Shown here: in pieces, positions 19,070 through 26,879 of the stretch
Layout of the letters: each line of letters opens with the position of its first letter
How positions within the stretch are numbered: position 1 is the first letter of the stretch
DNA from: Mesorhizobium sp. WSM3860
GTDB taxonomy: Bacteria > Pseudomonadota > Alphaproteobacteria > Rhizobiales > Rhizobiaceae
Length of the DNA: 44,140 nt
Reading direction: 5' to 3'
Assembly: GCF_002294995.1 (NCBI RefSeq)
Contig: NZ_NSGF01000033.1
Coordinates: 1 to 44,140 of the forward strand
Notes under the pieces: model-generated
Databases searched by the model: none
The model's input: the letters and a program-made list of their open reading frames with translations, nothing else
What the model was told of the DNA's origin: nothing
Translations under genes and position numbers: made by a program

Positions 19070-19930
19070 TCAGAGCCCTCCGGCGAGGCGCCTGGCGCCG
19101 ACCATGCGCAATTGGATCGCGTAGAGCACCATGGTGACGGCGAGCAGCACGAAGGCCGCGGCACTTCCGAGCCCCCAGTTGAGCAGCGACTGCACCGTCT
19201 GCGCGATCATCTCGGCGAGCATCGTGTTCGATGTGCCGCCGAGCAGCGCGGGCGTCACGAAATAGCCGAGCGACATGACGAAGACCATCAGCCCGCCGGC
19301 GGCGATGCCGGGCAACGACAGCGGTAGCAGGATGCGGCGGAATGCCTGCAACGGGCTCGCGCCGCAAAGGGCGGCGGCGCGCAGCGTCATCGGGTCGATG
19401 GCGCGCAGCGTGCCGACCAGCGGCAGGATCATGAAGGGCAGCATGATGTAGACCATGCCGATGGTGACGCCGGTCAAATTGTTGATGAGCGGCAGCGGCT
19501 CGTCGATGACGCCGAGCCCCATCAGCGCCCGGTTGATCACACCGGTGCGCTGCAGCAGCACCATCCAGGCATAGGTGCGGGTGAGGAGGTTGGTCCACAT
19601 CGACAGGATGATGATGCCGAAGACGATCGAGCCGAGCGCCGGCGGCATGATCGCCAGCATCCAGGCGACCGGAAACGCAACGAGGATGGTCACGACGGTG
19701 ACGACCGCCGCGACCAGGAACGTGTTGAGAAACACCCGCACATAAGTGCCGCTGCCGAACAGCGCGGCATAGTTCTGCAGGCCGGGCTCGGGATCGGTGA
19801 CGCTGCGCAGCAAGAGCGCGACCACCGGCACGACAAAGAACAGGCCGACCAGCACCAGGGCCGGCAGGGCGCCGCCGCTGCCGGCCGGCAGGCCGGCAAC
19901 CGAGCCGCGGCTGAGGGAGTGTGCTTGCAT
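19070..19930 (-). CDS. PotB-like ABC transporter permease
   Basis: A 286-residue inner-membrane protein with six hydrophobic segments. It carries MWTNLLTRTYAWMVLL, typical of this family, and the EAA loop CGASPLQAFRRILLPLSLPGI. It partners the PotC-like permease. A 62-nt gap with a strong GC hairpin separates it from the binding-protein gene. Confidence 0.9.
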   Translation of the reverse strand: MQAHSLSRGSVAGLPAGSGGALPALVLVGLFFVVPVVALLLRSVTDPEPGLQNYAALFGSGTYVRVFLNTFLVAAVVTVVTILVAFPVAWMLAIMPPALGSIVFGIIILSMWTNLLTRTYAWMVLLQRTGVINRALMGLGVIDEPLPLINNLTGVTIGMVYIMLPFMILPLVGTLRAIDPMTLRAAALCGASPLQAFRRILLPLSLPGIAAGGLMVFVMSLGYFVTPALLGGTSNTMLAEMIAQTVQSLLNWGLGSAAAFVLLAVTMVLYAIQLRMVGARRLAGGL

Positions 19931-19953
19931 CGAGCGGTTCCCGTCGTCCCGAA

Positions 19954-19977
19954 GGGGGCGCGGCTTGCCGCGCCTCC
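19954..19977 (-). terminator. Intergenic hairpin after the third binding-protein gene
   Basis: Arms at 19954-19964 and 19967-19977 form an 11-bp GC stem with one mismatch and a tiny loop, between the SBP gene (stop at 19993) and the PotB-like gene. There is no U-tract. It is the third example in the window of a hairpin directly after a binding-protein gene. Confidence 0.6.
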
Positions 19978-19992
19978 TGGGTTCCTGTGGCG

Positions 19993-20997
19993 CTACTTGG
20001 TCTGCCAGGCGTACCAGCGCGTGGCGATCTCGTCGCGGTGCTCGGCCCAGTAGTTCATGTCGAGATTGATCTGACCGTCGACATGCGCGTCGGGCAGCCC
20101 TTTCACCACGTCGGCGGGCATTTCGGCCTTGGCCTTGGTGTTGATCGGCGCGTAGCCGCTTGCCTCGGCGAATTTCGCCTGGCCGGTCGGGCTGGTCGCG
20201 GCGGCGAGGAACTTCATGGCGCTGTCCTTGTTCTTGGCGCCCTTCGGCACGACGAGAACGTCAGCGGCGGTGAGGTTCTGGTTCCAGGAGACGCCGACAT
20301 CGGCGCCGTCCTTCTCGAGCGCAAAGACACGGCCGTTCCAGAGCTGCCCGAAGGCGGCCTCGCCGGAAGCGATGAGCTGCTGCGACTCCGCGCCGCCGCC
20401 CCACCAGACGATCTCCGACTTGATCGTGTCGAGCTTCTTGAAAGCGCGCTCGAGATCGAGCGGATAGAGCTTGTCCGCCGGCACGCCGTCGGCGAGCAGC
20501 GCGATCTCGATCACGCCCGGCGCCGACCACTTGTAGAAGGTCCGTTTGCCGGGATACTTCTTGGTGTCGAACATGTCGGCCCAGCTTGTCGGTTCACCCG
20601 AAACCGCGCCCTTGTTCCATGCCAGCACGAAGGAATAGTAGAAGCTGCCGACGGCGTGTTCGTTGCTGAAGCGCGGGTCGAGATCGGCCTTCGGCACGGC
20701 GGCGAAGTCGATCGGCTCGAGCAGCCCGTCTTTGGCGGCCTTGATGGCGAAATCCATTTCCACGTCGACCACGTCCCAGGTGACGTTCTTGGCGTCGACC
20801 ATGGCCTTCAGCTTGCCGTAGTCGGTCGGGCCGTCCTGAAGCACCTTGATGCCGGAGCTCGCCGCGAACGGCTCGGCCCAGGACTTGGTCTGCGCTTCCT
20901 GCGTGGTGCCGCCCCAGCTGGTGAACACCATTTCGTCGCCCTTGGCGGCGGTTGCCGACAACAGTCCGGCGAGCACGCCGGCTAAGATCAGTCTCAT
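19993..20997 (-). CDS. PotD-like periplasmic binding protein
   Basis: A 334-residue secreted protein. The signal peptide (MRLILAGVLAGLLSATAAKG) is followed by MVFTSWGGTTQEAQ, typical of the spermidine/putrescine and opine binding family, and by tryptophan-rich stretches (IVWWGGGAESQQL, WNGRVFALEKDG) that usually line the ligand pocket. It should bind the nutrient consumed by the enzymes encoded upstream. The AGGAGA site lies just before ATG 20997. It follows the aldehyde dehydrogenase gene after 65 nt. Confidence 0.88.
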   Translation of the reverse strand: MRLILAGVLAGLLSATAAKGDEMVFTSWGGTTQEAQTKSWAEPFAASSGIKVLQDGPTDYGKLKAMVDAKNVTWDVVDVEMDFAIKAAKDGLLEPIDFAAVPKADLDPRFSNEHAVGSFYYSFVLAWNKGAVSGEPTSWADMFDTKKYPGKRTFYKWSAPGVIEIALLADGVPADKLYPLDLERAFKKLDTIKSEIVWWGGGAESQQLIASGEAAFGQLWNGRVFALEKDGADVGVSWNQNLTAADVLVVPKGAKNKDSAMKFLAAATSPTGQAKFAEASGYAPINTKAKAEMPADVVKGLPDAHVDGQINLDMNYWAEHRDEIATRWYAWQTK

Positions 20998-21062
20998 GTC
21001 ATTCTCCTCTGATTTCTCTGTTCCGTTTCTTGTTCTTGTCGGTGCACCCTCGGCATGCGTTC

Positions 21063-22535
21063 TCAGCGCATAACGAAGGGATCGGGGATCGGCTCGTCCG
21101 AGGTCTTGATCCAGACCGATTTCGAGCGCGTGTAGTCGCGGATGGCGTCGAGCCCGCCTTCGCGGCCGAGACCCGACAACCCGTAGCCGCCGAAGGGAAC
21201 GAGCGGCGAGACAGCGCGATAGGTGTTGACCCAGACGACGCCGGCATGGATGTCGCGCGCCATGCGGTGCGCCTTGCCGAGATTTGAGGTGAAGACACCG
21301 GAGGCGAGACCGAAAGGCGTGTCGTTGGCTAAAGCCAAAGCCTCGGCCTCAGTGTCGAAGGCGAGCACGCTCAACACCGGCCCGAACAATTCCTCACGCA
21401 CGCAGGGTAGGTTGCTATCACCGGCATCGATGATCGTCGGCGCATAGTAGAAGCCGGCGCCGATTTCCGGCCGCGCCCCGCCGGTGACCAGCGTGCCGCC
21501 CGCGGCGAGGCTTTCCGCGACGATGGTCTCGATCCGGTGGCGCTGGCGCAGGGTGGCTAAAGGACCCATCTCGGTGGCCGGATCCTGAGGATCGCCGATG
21601 CGGATCGCTTCGGCCTTGCGTTTCAACCGGCCGAGGAATTCTTGCCTCACGGAGCGCTCGATCAGCAGGCGCGAGCCGGCGACACAGCTCTGCCCGGTCG
21701 CCGCAAAGATGCCGGCGACGACCGCATTGGCGGCGCTGTCGAGGTCGGCGTCGGCAAAGACGACGACCGGGCTCTTGCCGCCAAGCTCGAGCGTCGTGTG
21801 GGCGAGGTTCTCCGCCGTGTTCCTGACGATGGCGCGCGCCGTCGCCGGGCCGCCGGTGAAGGCGACGCGCGAGACCAGCGGATGGCTCGTGAGGCGCCGG
21901 CCGCACTCCTGGCCGAAGCCGGTGAGGATGTTGACGGTGCCGGCCGGAAAGCCGGCTTCGTGAACCAACTCGGCGAACGCGAGCAGCGGTGCCGGGCCGT
22001 CCTCGGAGGCCTTGAGCACAACGGTGCAGCCCGCGGCAAGCGCCGGGCCGAGCTTGACCGCCGAGAGGAAGAGCTGCGAGTTCCACGGCACCACCGCGGC
22101 GACGACGCCGATCGGCTCGCGGCGGATGGTGACGTCGAGATCGACCTTGTCGATCGGCACATGGACGCCTTCATGCTTGTCGGCCAGCCCGCCATAGTAG
22201 CGGTAGTAGTCGCCGACATAGGCGATCTGGGCGCGGGTCTCGCGGATGATCTTGCCGGTGTCGCGCGTCTCCAACTCGGCCAGGCGGCCGGCATTGGCGG
22301 CGACAAGGTCGCCGAGCCTGACCAGCAGTTTGCCGCGCGCGGTTGCTGTCATCGACGCCCAAGGGCCGGTGCGCAGTGCGCGATGCGCCGCCTCGACGGC
22401 GCGGTCGACATCGGCTTCGGACGCCGCCGGCATCTTCGCCCACGATACGCCGGTCGACGGATCGAAGCTGTCGAAGCTGGCCGACGGCTCGTCGAAGCGG
22501 CCGTCGATGAAATTCCTGAAGAGAGCGTCGGTCAT
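21063..22535 (-). CDS. Aldehyde dehydrogenase
   Basis: A 490-residue NAD(P)-dependent aldehyde dehydrogenase. The oxyanion/cofactor motif is VVPWNSQL near 148-155, the general base is Glu250 in LELGGKSP and the nucleophile is Cys284 in GQSCVAG. The class resembles betaine-aldehyde and aminoaldehyde dehydrogenases. It probably oxidises an aldehyde released by the monooxygenase or hydrolase reactions of this operon. It starts 12 nt after the monooxygenase stop. Confidence 0.92.
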   Translation of the reverse strand: MTDALFRNFIDGRFDEPSASFDSFDPSTGVSWAKMPAASEADVDRAVEAAHRALRTGPWASMTATARGKLLVRLGDLVAANAGRLAELETRDTGKIIRETRAQIAYVGDYYRYYGGLADKHEGVHVPIDKVDLDVTIRREPIGVVAAVVPWNSQLFLSAVKLGPALAAGCTVVLKASEDGPAPLLAFAELVHEAGFPAGTVNILTGFGQECGRRLTSHPLVSRVAFTGGPATARAIVRNTAENLAHTTLELGGKSPVVVFADADLDSAANAVVAGIFAATGQSCVAGSRLLIERSVRQEFLGRLKRKAEAIRIGDPQDPATEMGPLATLRQRHRIETIVAESLAAGGTLVTGGARPEIGAGFYYAPTIIDAGDSNLPCVREELFGPVLSVLAFDTEAEALALANDTPFGLASGVFTSNLGKAHRMARDIHAGVVWVNTYRAVSPLVPFGGYGLSGLGREGGLDAIRDYTRSKSVWIKTSDEPIPDPFVMR

Positions 22536-22547
22536 GGAGGCTCGCGA

Positions 22548-23585
22548 TCAGAGAAAGGCCGGCATCACCCGGTCGATGAACAGTTGCAGCGATTTCGTCT
22601 TGCGCTCGTGCGAAAGGCCGCTGTCGATCCAGATCGAATACTGGTCGTAGCCGAGCGCCTCATAGGCCTTCAGCCGGGCGATCACCTCGTCCGCCTCGCC
22701 GATCACCAGGTTCTGGCGCATCTTGTCCGGCGCGTATTGCGGCATGGCCGCGATCTCTTCGGCGCTCAGCGGTTCCAAAATGCCCTGGTGCACCGGCTTC
22801 TTGTTCTGGAACCAGGCGCCGAACTGGCAGTAGAAGTTCGACAGATCCTGGCTCAGCCGATCGGCATCGGCGGCGTCGTCGGCGACGAATGTGTGCATCA
22901 AGAGCATGATTTCCGGACGCGGGATTTCGGGATGCGCGGCGCAGGCGGCGTTGAAACGCTGCATCAGGCTCGCCACCTCGTCGTCGCCGGACGCCAGCGG
23001 CGTGACCTGCACCTTGCATTGGTTGGCGACCGCGAAGTCGTGCGAGTTCGGGTCGCGCGCCGCCACCCAGATCGGCGGGTAGGGTTTTTGCACTGGCTTC
23101 GGCGAGGAGGTGGTCGAAGGGAACTGCCAGAACTCGCCGGAGAGCTCGTAATCGCCGTCCCAGAGGCCGCGGATCGCCGGAATGATCTCCCGCATGCGCT
23201 GGCCGGCTCCCCAGGCGTCGAGCCCCGGGAAGACACGCTGGTATTCGTAGCTGTAGGCGCCGCGCGCGATGCCGATGTCGAGCCGGCCGCCGGTGATGAC
23301 ATCGGCCATCGCCGCCTCGCCGGCAAGCTTGATCGGGTGCCAGAAGGGCGCGATGATGGTTCCTGTGCCGAGACGGATGCGGCTGGTTCTGGCCGCCAGA
23401 TAGGCGATGTTGATGAACGGATTGGGCGAGATGGTGAACTCCATCCCGTGATGCTCGCCGATCCAGGCGGTCTCGAAGCCCGCCTCTTCCGCCAGCAGGA
23501 CCAGCTCACCCAGCTCGCTCAACAACTCCGAATGCGGCTTGGCTAGATCCGAGCGTTCCATATGCACGAAGAGCGAGAACTTCAT
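22548..23585 (-). CDS. Luciferase-like flavin-dependent monooxygenase
   Basis: A 345-residue bacterial-luciferase-like TIM-barrel protein: FETAWIGEHHGMEF, LGTGTIIAPFWHPIKLAGEAAMAD and GRLDIGIARGAYSYEYQRVF are family hallmarks of flavin and substrate binding. Such enzymes use reduced FMN supplied by a separate reductase; here the reductase is the middle domain of the fusion protein encoded upstream (ATGA overlap, 23582-23585). The substrate is unknown. RutA of uracil degradation and heterocycle or ketone monooxygenases belong to the same superfamily. Confidence 0.88.
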   Translation of the reverse strand: MKFSLFVHMERSDLAKPHSELLSELGELVLLAEEAGFETAWIGEHHGMEFTISPNPFINIAYLAARTSRIRLGTGTIIAPFWHPIKLAGEAAMADVITGGRLDIGIARGAYSYEYQRVFPGLDAWGAGQRMREIIPAIRGLWDGDYELSGEFWQFPSTTSSPKPVQKPYPPIWVAARDPNSHDFAVANQCKVQVTPLASGDDEVASLMQRFNAACAAHPEIPRPEIMLLMHTFVADDAADADRLSQDLSNFYCQFGAWFQNKKPVHQGILEPLSAEEIAAMPQYAPDKMRQNLVIGEADEVIARLKAYEALGYDQYSIWIDSGLSHERKTKSLQLFIDRVMPAFL

Positions 23586-25381
23586 CCCTGGTCACCTGTA
23601 TTGAGGGCGACGGTCCTGGCGAGCGGCCTTACCTCGCCTTCGACCTCATTGCCGACATAGACGCCGAATGCGTCTTCGGTGCATTCGCGCACATAGCGGG
23701 TGAGCATCGAGCGAATAGCCGGATCGGCGATCTTCAACCCGTCGATCGCGTCGATGTCGATCAGCCGGATGCCGCGATCGCTGGAAGCCGGCACGTCGAA
23801 GGTACCGCGATAATAGACATGCGTGCGCGAGGGGTTGCCTGCGTCGTCCCATACGGCGAAGAGGAAGCCGAGCTGGGCCTCGATGGCCTTTGCGGCCAGA
23901 AGTCCGTTGAGGCTCTTGCCGTCGCTTGCCGAGCCAAGCCCCCGGCCGCGCGGCAGTTCGAGGAAGCCGTCCGTGGTTTCCAGGAACAGTATGCGGCCGC
24001 CGTTTTCGAGGATGGCGCCGACATCGGTGCCGGGCTGGGCGGCGGCCAGCGCCTCCTGACTAAGGCCGGGCGTGATGTAGGCGCCGCGGCAATAGCCGAG
24101 AGGCTGCGCGGAATTGTGCTGGAAGTCGCGGACGCGGCCGATCAGGATCGAATGGTCGCCCGCCTCGACCAGCCGCTCCATATCGCAGTCGAAGGTTGCG
24201 ACCGAGCCGTCGAGAACCGGACTGCCGGTCTGCCCCGGACGCCAGTCGACCGAAGCGAATTTATCCGCAGCCTTCGAGGCGAAGATGCCGGAGGCCGCCT
24301 TCTGGCTCTCGTTCAAAATGTTGATGGCGAAGCTCTTCGATGTCGCGAACACGGGATGACCGAGCGCCTTGTGGGCGATGCAGACCAGCACCAGCGGCGG
24401 ATCGAGCGACACAGAGGTGAATGAGTTGGCGGTGAAGCCGCGCGGCTCGCCTTCCGAGCCGATCGTGGTGACGATGGTGACGCCGGTTAGGAAGGAGCCG
24501 AGCGCGCGCCGGAACTCGCCGCTGTCGAAGCTGGCACCCGCTGCTGCTCCGTCGCTCGGCTCCAAGCCTTCACCTTCGTTGAGGAACTCGACGATGTGCC
24601 GTGTGGCGAGGTCGGGTGCCGCGACCGCCATCATGTGCCTCTGACCAGGAAGCACGCTGCAGCGGCCACGCGGCGCGAGCCTCGCCATGGCGGCCGACAT
24701 TTCCGGCGAGGAGTTCTTGTCCTCGGAGCCGGTGATGAACAGGGCCGGCATGGCCAGGGTCTGCAGGCGCTCGGCGTGGTCGCTGTCGGCGCGGGCGAAC
24801 AGGCGATAGGTGCGGGCGTAGCCTTCGGGGTCGACCTCGCTCAACGCCGCCGCCGCCTTCCCGGCGGCCGCCGTGAGCTCGGCTGGAACCGGATCGCCGA
24901 ACCAGCGGGCGATGGTCTGGGCGACCCCCGCCGCATCGCCGTGGCCGGTGAGCGCCGCCGCGCGCTTGCGCACCGCTTCGGCGAGTTCAGGCGGACGCCG
25001 GAACACGGCGTTGAGCGAAACGACACGGCGGATGCGCTCCGGCGCTTGGAGCGCGAGTTCCTGCGCAACCAAAGCCCCCATCGAGTGACCGATGACGGAA
25101 ACCTTGTCGAGGCCGAGATGATCGAGCAGCCGGATCGCCTGCCCGGCATAGTCGGCGAGTTCCGGATCCTGCGGCGGCAGCGGCGACTGGCCGTGGCCAA
25201 GCATGTCGATGGCGATCAGGTCGAAGCGGCCGGCCATTCGCTCGATCTGCGGCTGCCAGATCGTCGCGTTCATGCCGACGCCGTGGATGAACAGCACCGG
25301 CGCGCCCGATCCGGCGCGGATGAAGCCGGTTCCGTCGGGCGTGGCGGCCCGGGTCCATCCAGGTGCGACGGCGTCAGCCAT
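23582..25381 (-). CDS. Alpha/beta hydrolase - flavin reductase - degenerate Nudix fusion
   Basis: A 599-residue three-part protein. Residues 10-270 are an alpha/beta hydrolase with FIHGVG (oxyanion region), nucleophile Ser100 in GHSMG, and likely Asp221 and His249. Residues 286-440 are a RutF/HpaC-type flavin reductase (RRALGSFLTGVTIVTT, GFTANSFTSVSLDPP, GDH at 408-410). Residues 450-590 look like a Nudix fold: ILFLETTDGFLELPRG aligns with the start of a Nudix box, but the catalytic REXXEE reads AKAIEAQ, so it is probably inactive. The reductase would feed FMNH2 to the luciferase-like enzyme while the hydrolase acts on its product. Its start lies 8 bp inside the DUF1185 gene. The frame is continuous, so the fusion is not an assembly artefact by eye. 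Confidence 0.85.
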   Translation of the reverse strand: MADAVAPGWTRAATPDGTGFIRAGSGAPVLFIHGVGMNATIWQPQIERMAGRFDLIAIDMLGHGQSPLPPQDPELADYAGQAIRLLDHLGLDKVSVIGHSMGALVAQELALQAPERIRRVVSLNAVFRRPPELAEAVRKRAAALTGHGDAAGVAQTIARWFGDPVPAELTAAAGKAAAALSEVDPEGYARTYRLFARADSDHAERLQTLAMPALFITGSEDKNSSPEMSAAMARLAPRGRCSVLPGQRHMMAVAAPDLATRHIVEFLNEGEGLEPSDGAAAGASFDSGEFRRALGSFLTGVTIVTTIGSEGEPRGFTANSFTSVSLDPPLVLVCIAHKALGHPVFATSKSFAINILNESQKAASGIFASKAADKFASVDWRPGQTGSPVLDGSVATFDCDMERLVEAGDHSILIGRVRDFQHNSAQPLGYCRGAYITPGLSQEALAAAQPGTDVGAILENGGRILFLETTDGFLELPRGRGLGSASDGKSLNGLLAAKAIEAQLGFLFAVWDDAGNPSRTHVYYRGTFDVPASSDRGIRLIDIDAIDGLKIADPAIRSMLTRYVRECTEDAFGVYVGNEVEGEVRPLARTVALNTGDQG

Positions 25382-25961
25382 GCAGGTCGCCCACTTCCTT
25401 GAGGTCCTGATAGCGGTCGCCGATGCGATGGTGAGGACGGCCGCCGATCGAAGCACCGAGCGCCACGACCAACTCGTCGGGCGCCGGTGCGTCGCCGATC
25501 TGGAAATGCACGGTAAGATAATGCGAGCGGCGGCCCTCGTCGTTCTTGTCCATCAGCGGGATCATGATGGGTGTGTTCGGCCCGCCGCGCAGATTGGTGA
25601 AGGCGAGATAAGTCTTGGCGCCGACGGCGCGGCGATAATGATTGCCGAAGTGCAGTGTGTGGATCAGCGCCGAGGCATGCTCGACCTCGCCCGACGTGCC
25701 GCAGATCGCGGCCTTGCCGTAGGCCTCGATCGCCTCGGCCGAGCCGGCGGCGGCAACGATCTCGCTGGTCAGGGTTTCTCCAAGCACCGGCGCAAAGGCG
25801 CGGATCTCGGGCGAAAGATCTTCGATGAAGCCGCGACCCGCCCAGGGGTTCGTCAGCACGGCGGCGACGCCGATCAGGCGCAGCGGCCTGGGAGCTGCCT
25901 TGCCGCCTTCGATCAGCGTGTTCTCGCTGTAGGTGACGATCTTGCGAATGGCCGGCTGCAT
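25374..25961 (-). CDS. DUF1185 (amino acid synthesis family) protein
   Basis: A 195-residue soluble protein of the family labelled amino acid synthesis (PF06684/DUF1185), a label with little experimental support. Conserved stretches seen are NPWAGRGFIEDLSPEIR, AAICGTSGEVEHASALIHT and IMIPLMDKN. Known structures of the family have a chorismate-mutase-like fold related to that of YjgF/RutC, which makes an imine/enamine or ring-opening hydrolase role conceivable. It is the first gene of the monooxygenase operon. Its ribosome binding site (AGAGG) lies within a perfect hairpin. The exact function is unknown. Confidence 0.8.
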   Translation of the reverse strand: MQPAIRKIVTYSENTLIEGGKAAPRPLRLIGVAAVLTNPWAGRGFIEDLSPEIRAFAPVLGETLTSEIVAAAGSAEAIEAYGKAAICGTSGEVEHASALIHTLHFGNHYRRAVGAKTYLAFTNLRGGPNTPIMIPLMDKNDEGRRSHYLTVHFQIGDAPAPDELVVALGASIGGRPHHRIGDRYQDLKEVGDLHG

Positions 25962-25967
25962 CGAAAC

Positions 25968-25992
25968 CTCTGTCGGGTGGCGCTCGACAGAG
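25968..25992 (-). promoter_or_regulatory. Leader hairpin covering the DUF1185 ribosome binding site
   Basis: CTCTGTCG (25968-25975) and CGACAGAG (25985-25992) form a perfect 8-bp inverted repeat with a nine-base spacer, ending six bases before the start codon. In the mRNA the 3' arm contains the AGAG of the Shine-Dalgarno sequence. A third CTCTGTCG is at 26002-26009; the three half-sites are spaced exactly 17 nt apart and alternate in direction. It may be a translational switch, a DNA operator, or both. Confidence 0.6.
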
Positions 25993-26012
25993 CGCTATTT
26001 CCTCTGTCGTCT

Positions 26013-26026
26013 TATGGTATACCATA
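26013..26026. promoter_or_regulatory. 14-bp palindromic operator in the divergent promoter of block 2
   Basis: TATGGTATACCATA is a perfect palindrome of the TGGTATACCA type bound by many FadR-family GntR repressors. It lies 52 bp upstream of the DUF1185 start and 70 bp upstream of the GntR gene, suited to control both. Confidence 0.7.
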
Positions 26027-26095
26027 CTATGGAGCGCCAGATATCTTGTCAACCGGCCATGGAATCTGTTTTCGTGGCGTGGAGGGAGCAGAGAC

Positions 26096-26773
26096 ATGCA
26101 GGACGACACGCTTCGCATCGATCGCAGCGCCAAGACCTTGAGAACATTGGCGCTCGAGCGCATGCGCGAGGCCATAATGGATTTTCATTTCCAGCCCGGC
26201 GAAAGGCTGGTCGAGCGGCCGCTTTGCGACCAGCTTGGCGTCAGCCGATCGGTTGTGCGCGAGGTTTTGCGGCAACTGGAGGCGGAGGGCCTGGTGCAGA
26301 TGATCCCCGGGCACGGTCCGGCGGTTGCCAAGCCGGACATCGGCCGCACCGACGAGATCTATGAGCTTAGGGCTTTGCTCGAAGGCATCGCGGCGCGCGC
26401 CTGCGCGCAATCGGCTACCAATGGGCAGCTGGCCGTACTGGAGCACGCCCTCAGCGAGCTCTTCGAGGCCTGGGCCTCGGGGAAACCGCCGGCGGTGATG
26501 CGCGCGACGACGAAGTTCTACGAAGCGCTGTTCGAGGCTGCGGACAAGCGTGTCGCCTGGGAGATCGTCAGCGGGTTGAATGTGCGCATCAACCAGCTGC
26601 GTTCGATGACGATCGCCTCGGCAAACCGGCGCGAGCCGGCGATCGCCGAGATGAACGCGATCATGGATGCAATCCGGGCGCGTAAGCCGCAGGAGGCCGA
26701 AGCCGCGGCACGGCGCCACGTCGAATCCGCCTGGAAGATCGCCCGGGACAAACTGCGCCTTGATCCTCTCTAA
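26096..26773 (+). CDS. GntR-family (FadR/FCD) transcriptional regulator
   Basis: A 225-residue protein: a winged helix at about 15-80 with LGVSRSVVREVLRQLEAEGLV, then a helical FCD domain with EIYELRALLEGIAA. Typical metal-ligand positions are weak (TTKFYEALF in place of the usual D-x-x-FH), so ligand binding may not need a metal. It is divergent from the DUF1185/monooxygenase operon with a palindromic site between them, and is therefore its likely local repressor. It ends beside a repeat-borne hairpin that probably terminates it. Confidence 0.85.
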   Translation: MQDDTLRIDRSAKTLRTLALERMREAIMDFHFQPGERLVERPLCDQLGVSRSVVREVLRQLEAEGLVQMIPGHGPAVAKPDIGRTDEIYELRALLEGIAARACAQSATNGQLAVLEHALSELFEAWASGKPPAVMRATTKFYEALFEAADKRVAWEIVSGLNVRINQLRSMTIASANRREPAIAEMNAIMDAIRARKPQEAEAAARRHVESAWKIARDKLRLDPL

Positions 26774-26876
26774 AGCGCCTCGCGCTGAAACGGATTCAGG
26801 CGACACGCTTTCGCGCAAATCCCGCCCGGCTAGATTTCCGATTATGACGGTATCGGGAACCGCTTAGAGGAAAGCT
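26772..26876. repeat. Rhizobial intergenic repeat with terminator-like hairpin
   Basis: Arms 26772-26789 and 26795-26811 form a long imperfect hairpin around ACGGA, starting at the GntR stop codon. It is followed by a diverged stretch ending ATCGGGAACCGCTTAGAGG. The wording GCGCTGAAACGGATTCAG and GGGAACCGCTT is familiar from short interspersed repeats of Mesorhizobium and related genomes (RIME-like). It lies between convergent gene ends (GntR and pqqE) and may end both transcripts. Confidence 0.55.
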
Positions 26877-26879
26877 GTG

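Noticed and set aside
21642..23546. 634-codon plus-strand open frame
   Set aside because: It is the antisense shadow of the aldehyde dehydrogenase and monooxygenase genes in GC-rich DNA; the translation has no family resemblance and is rich in Arg, His and Asp as such shadows are.
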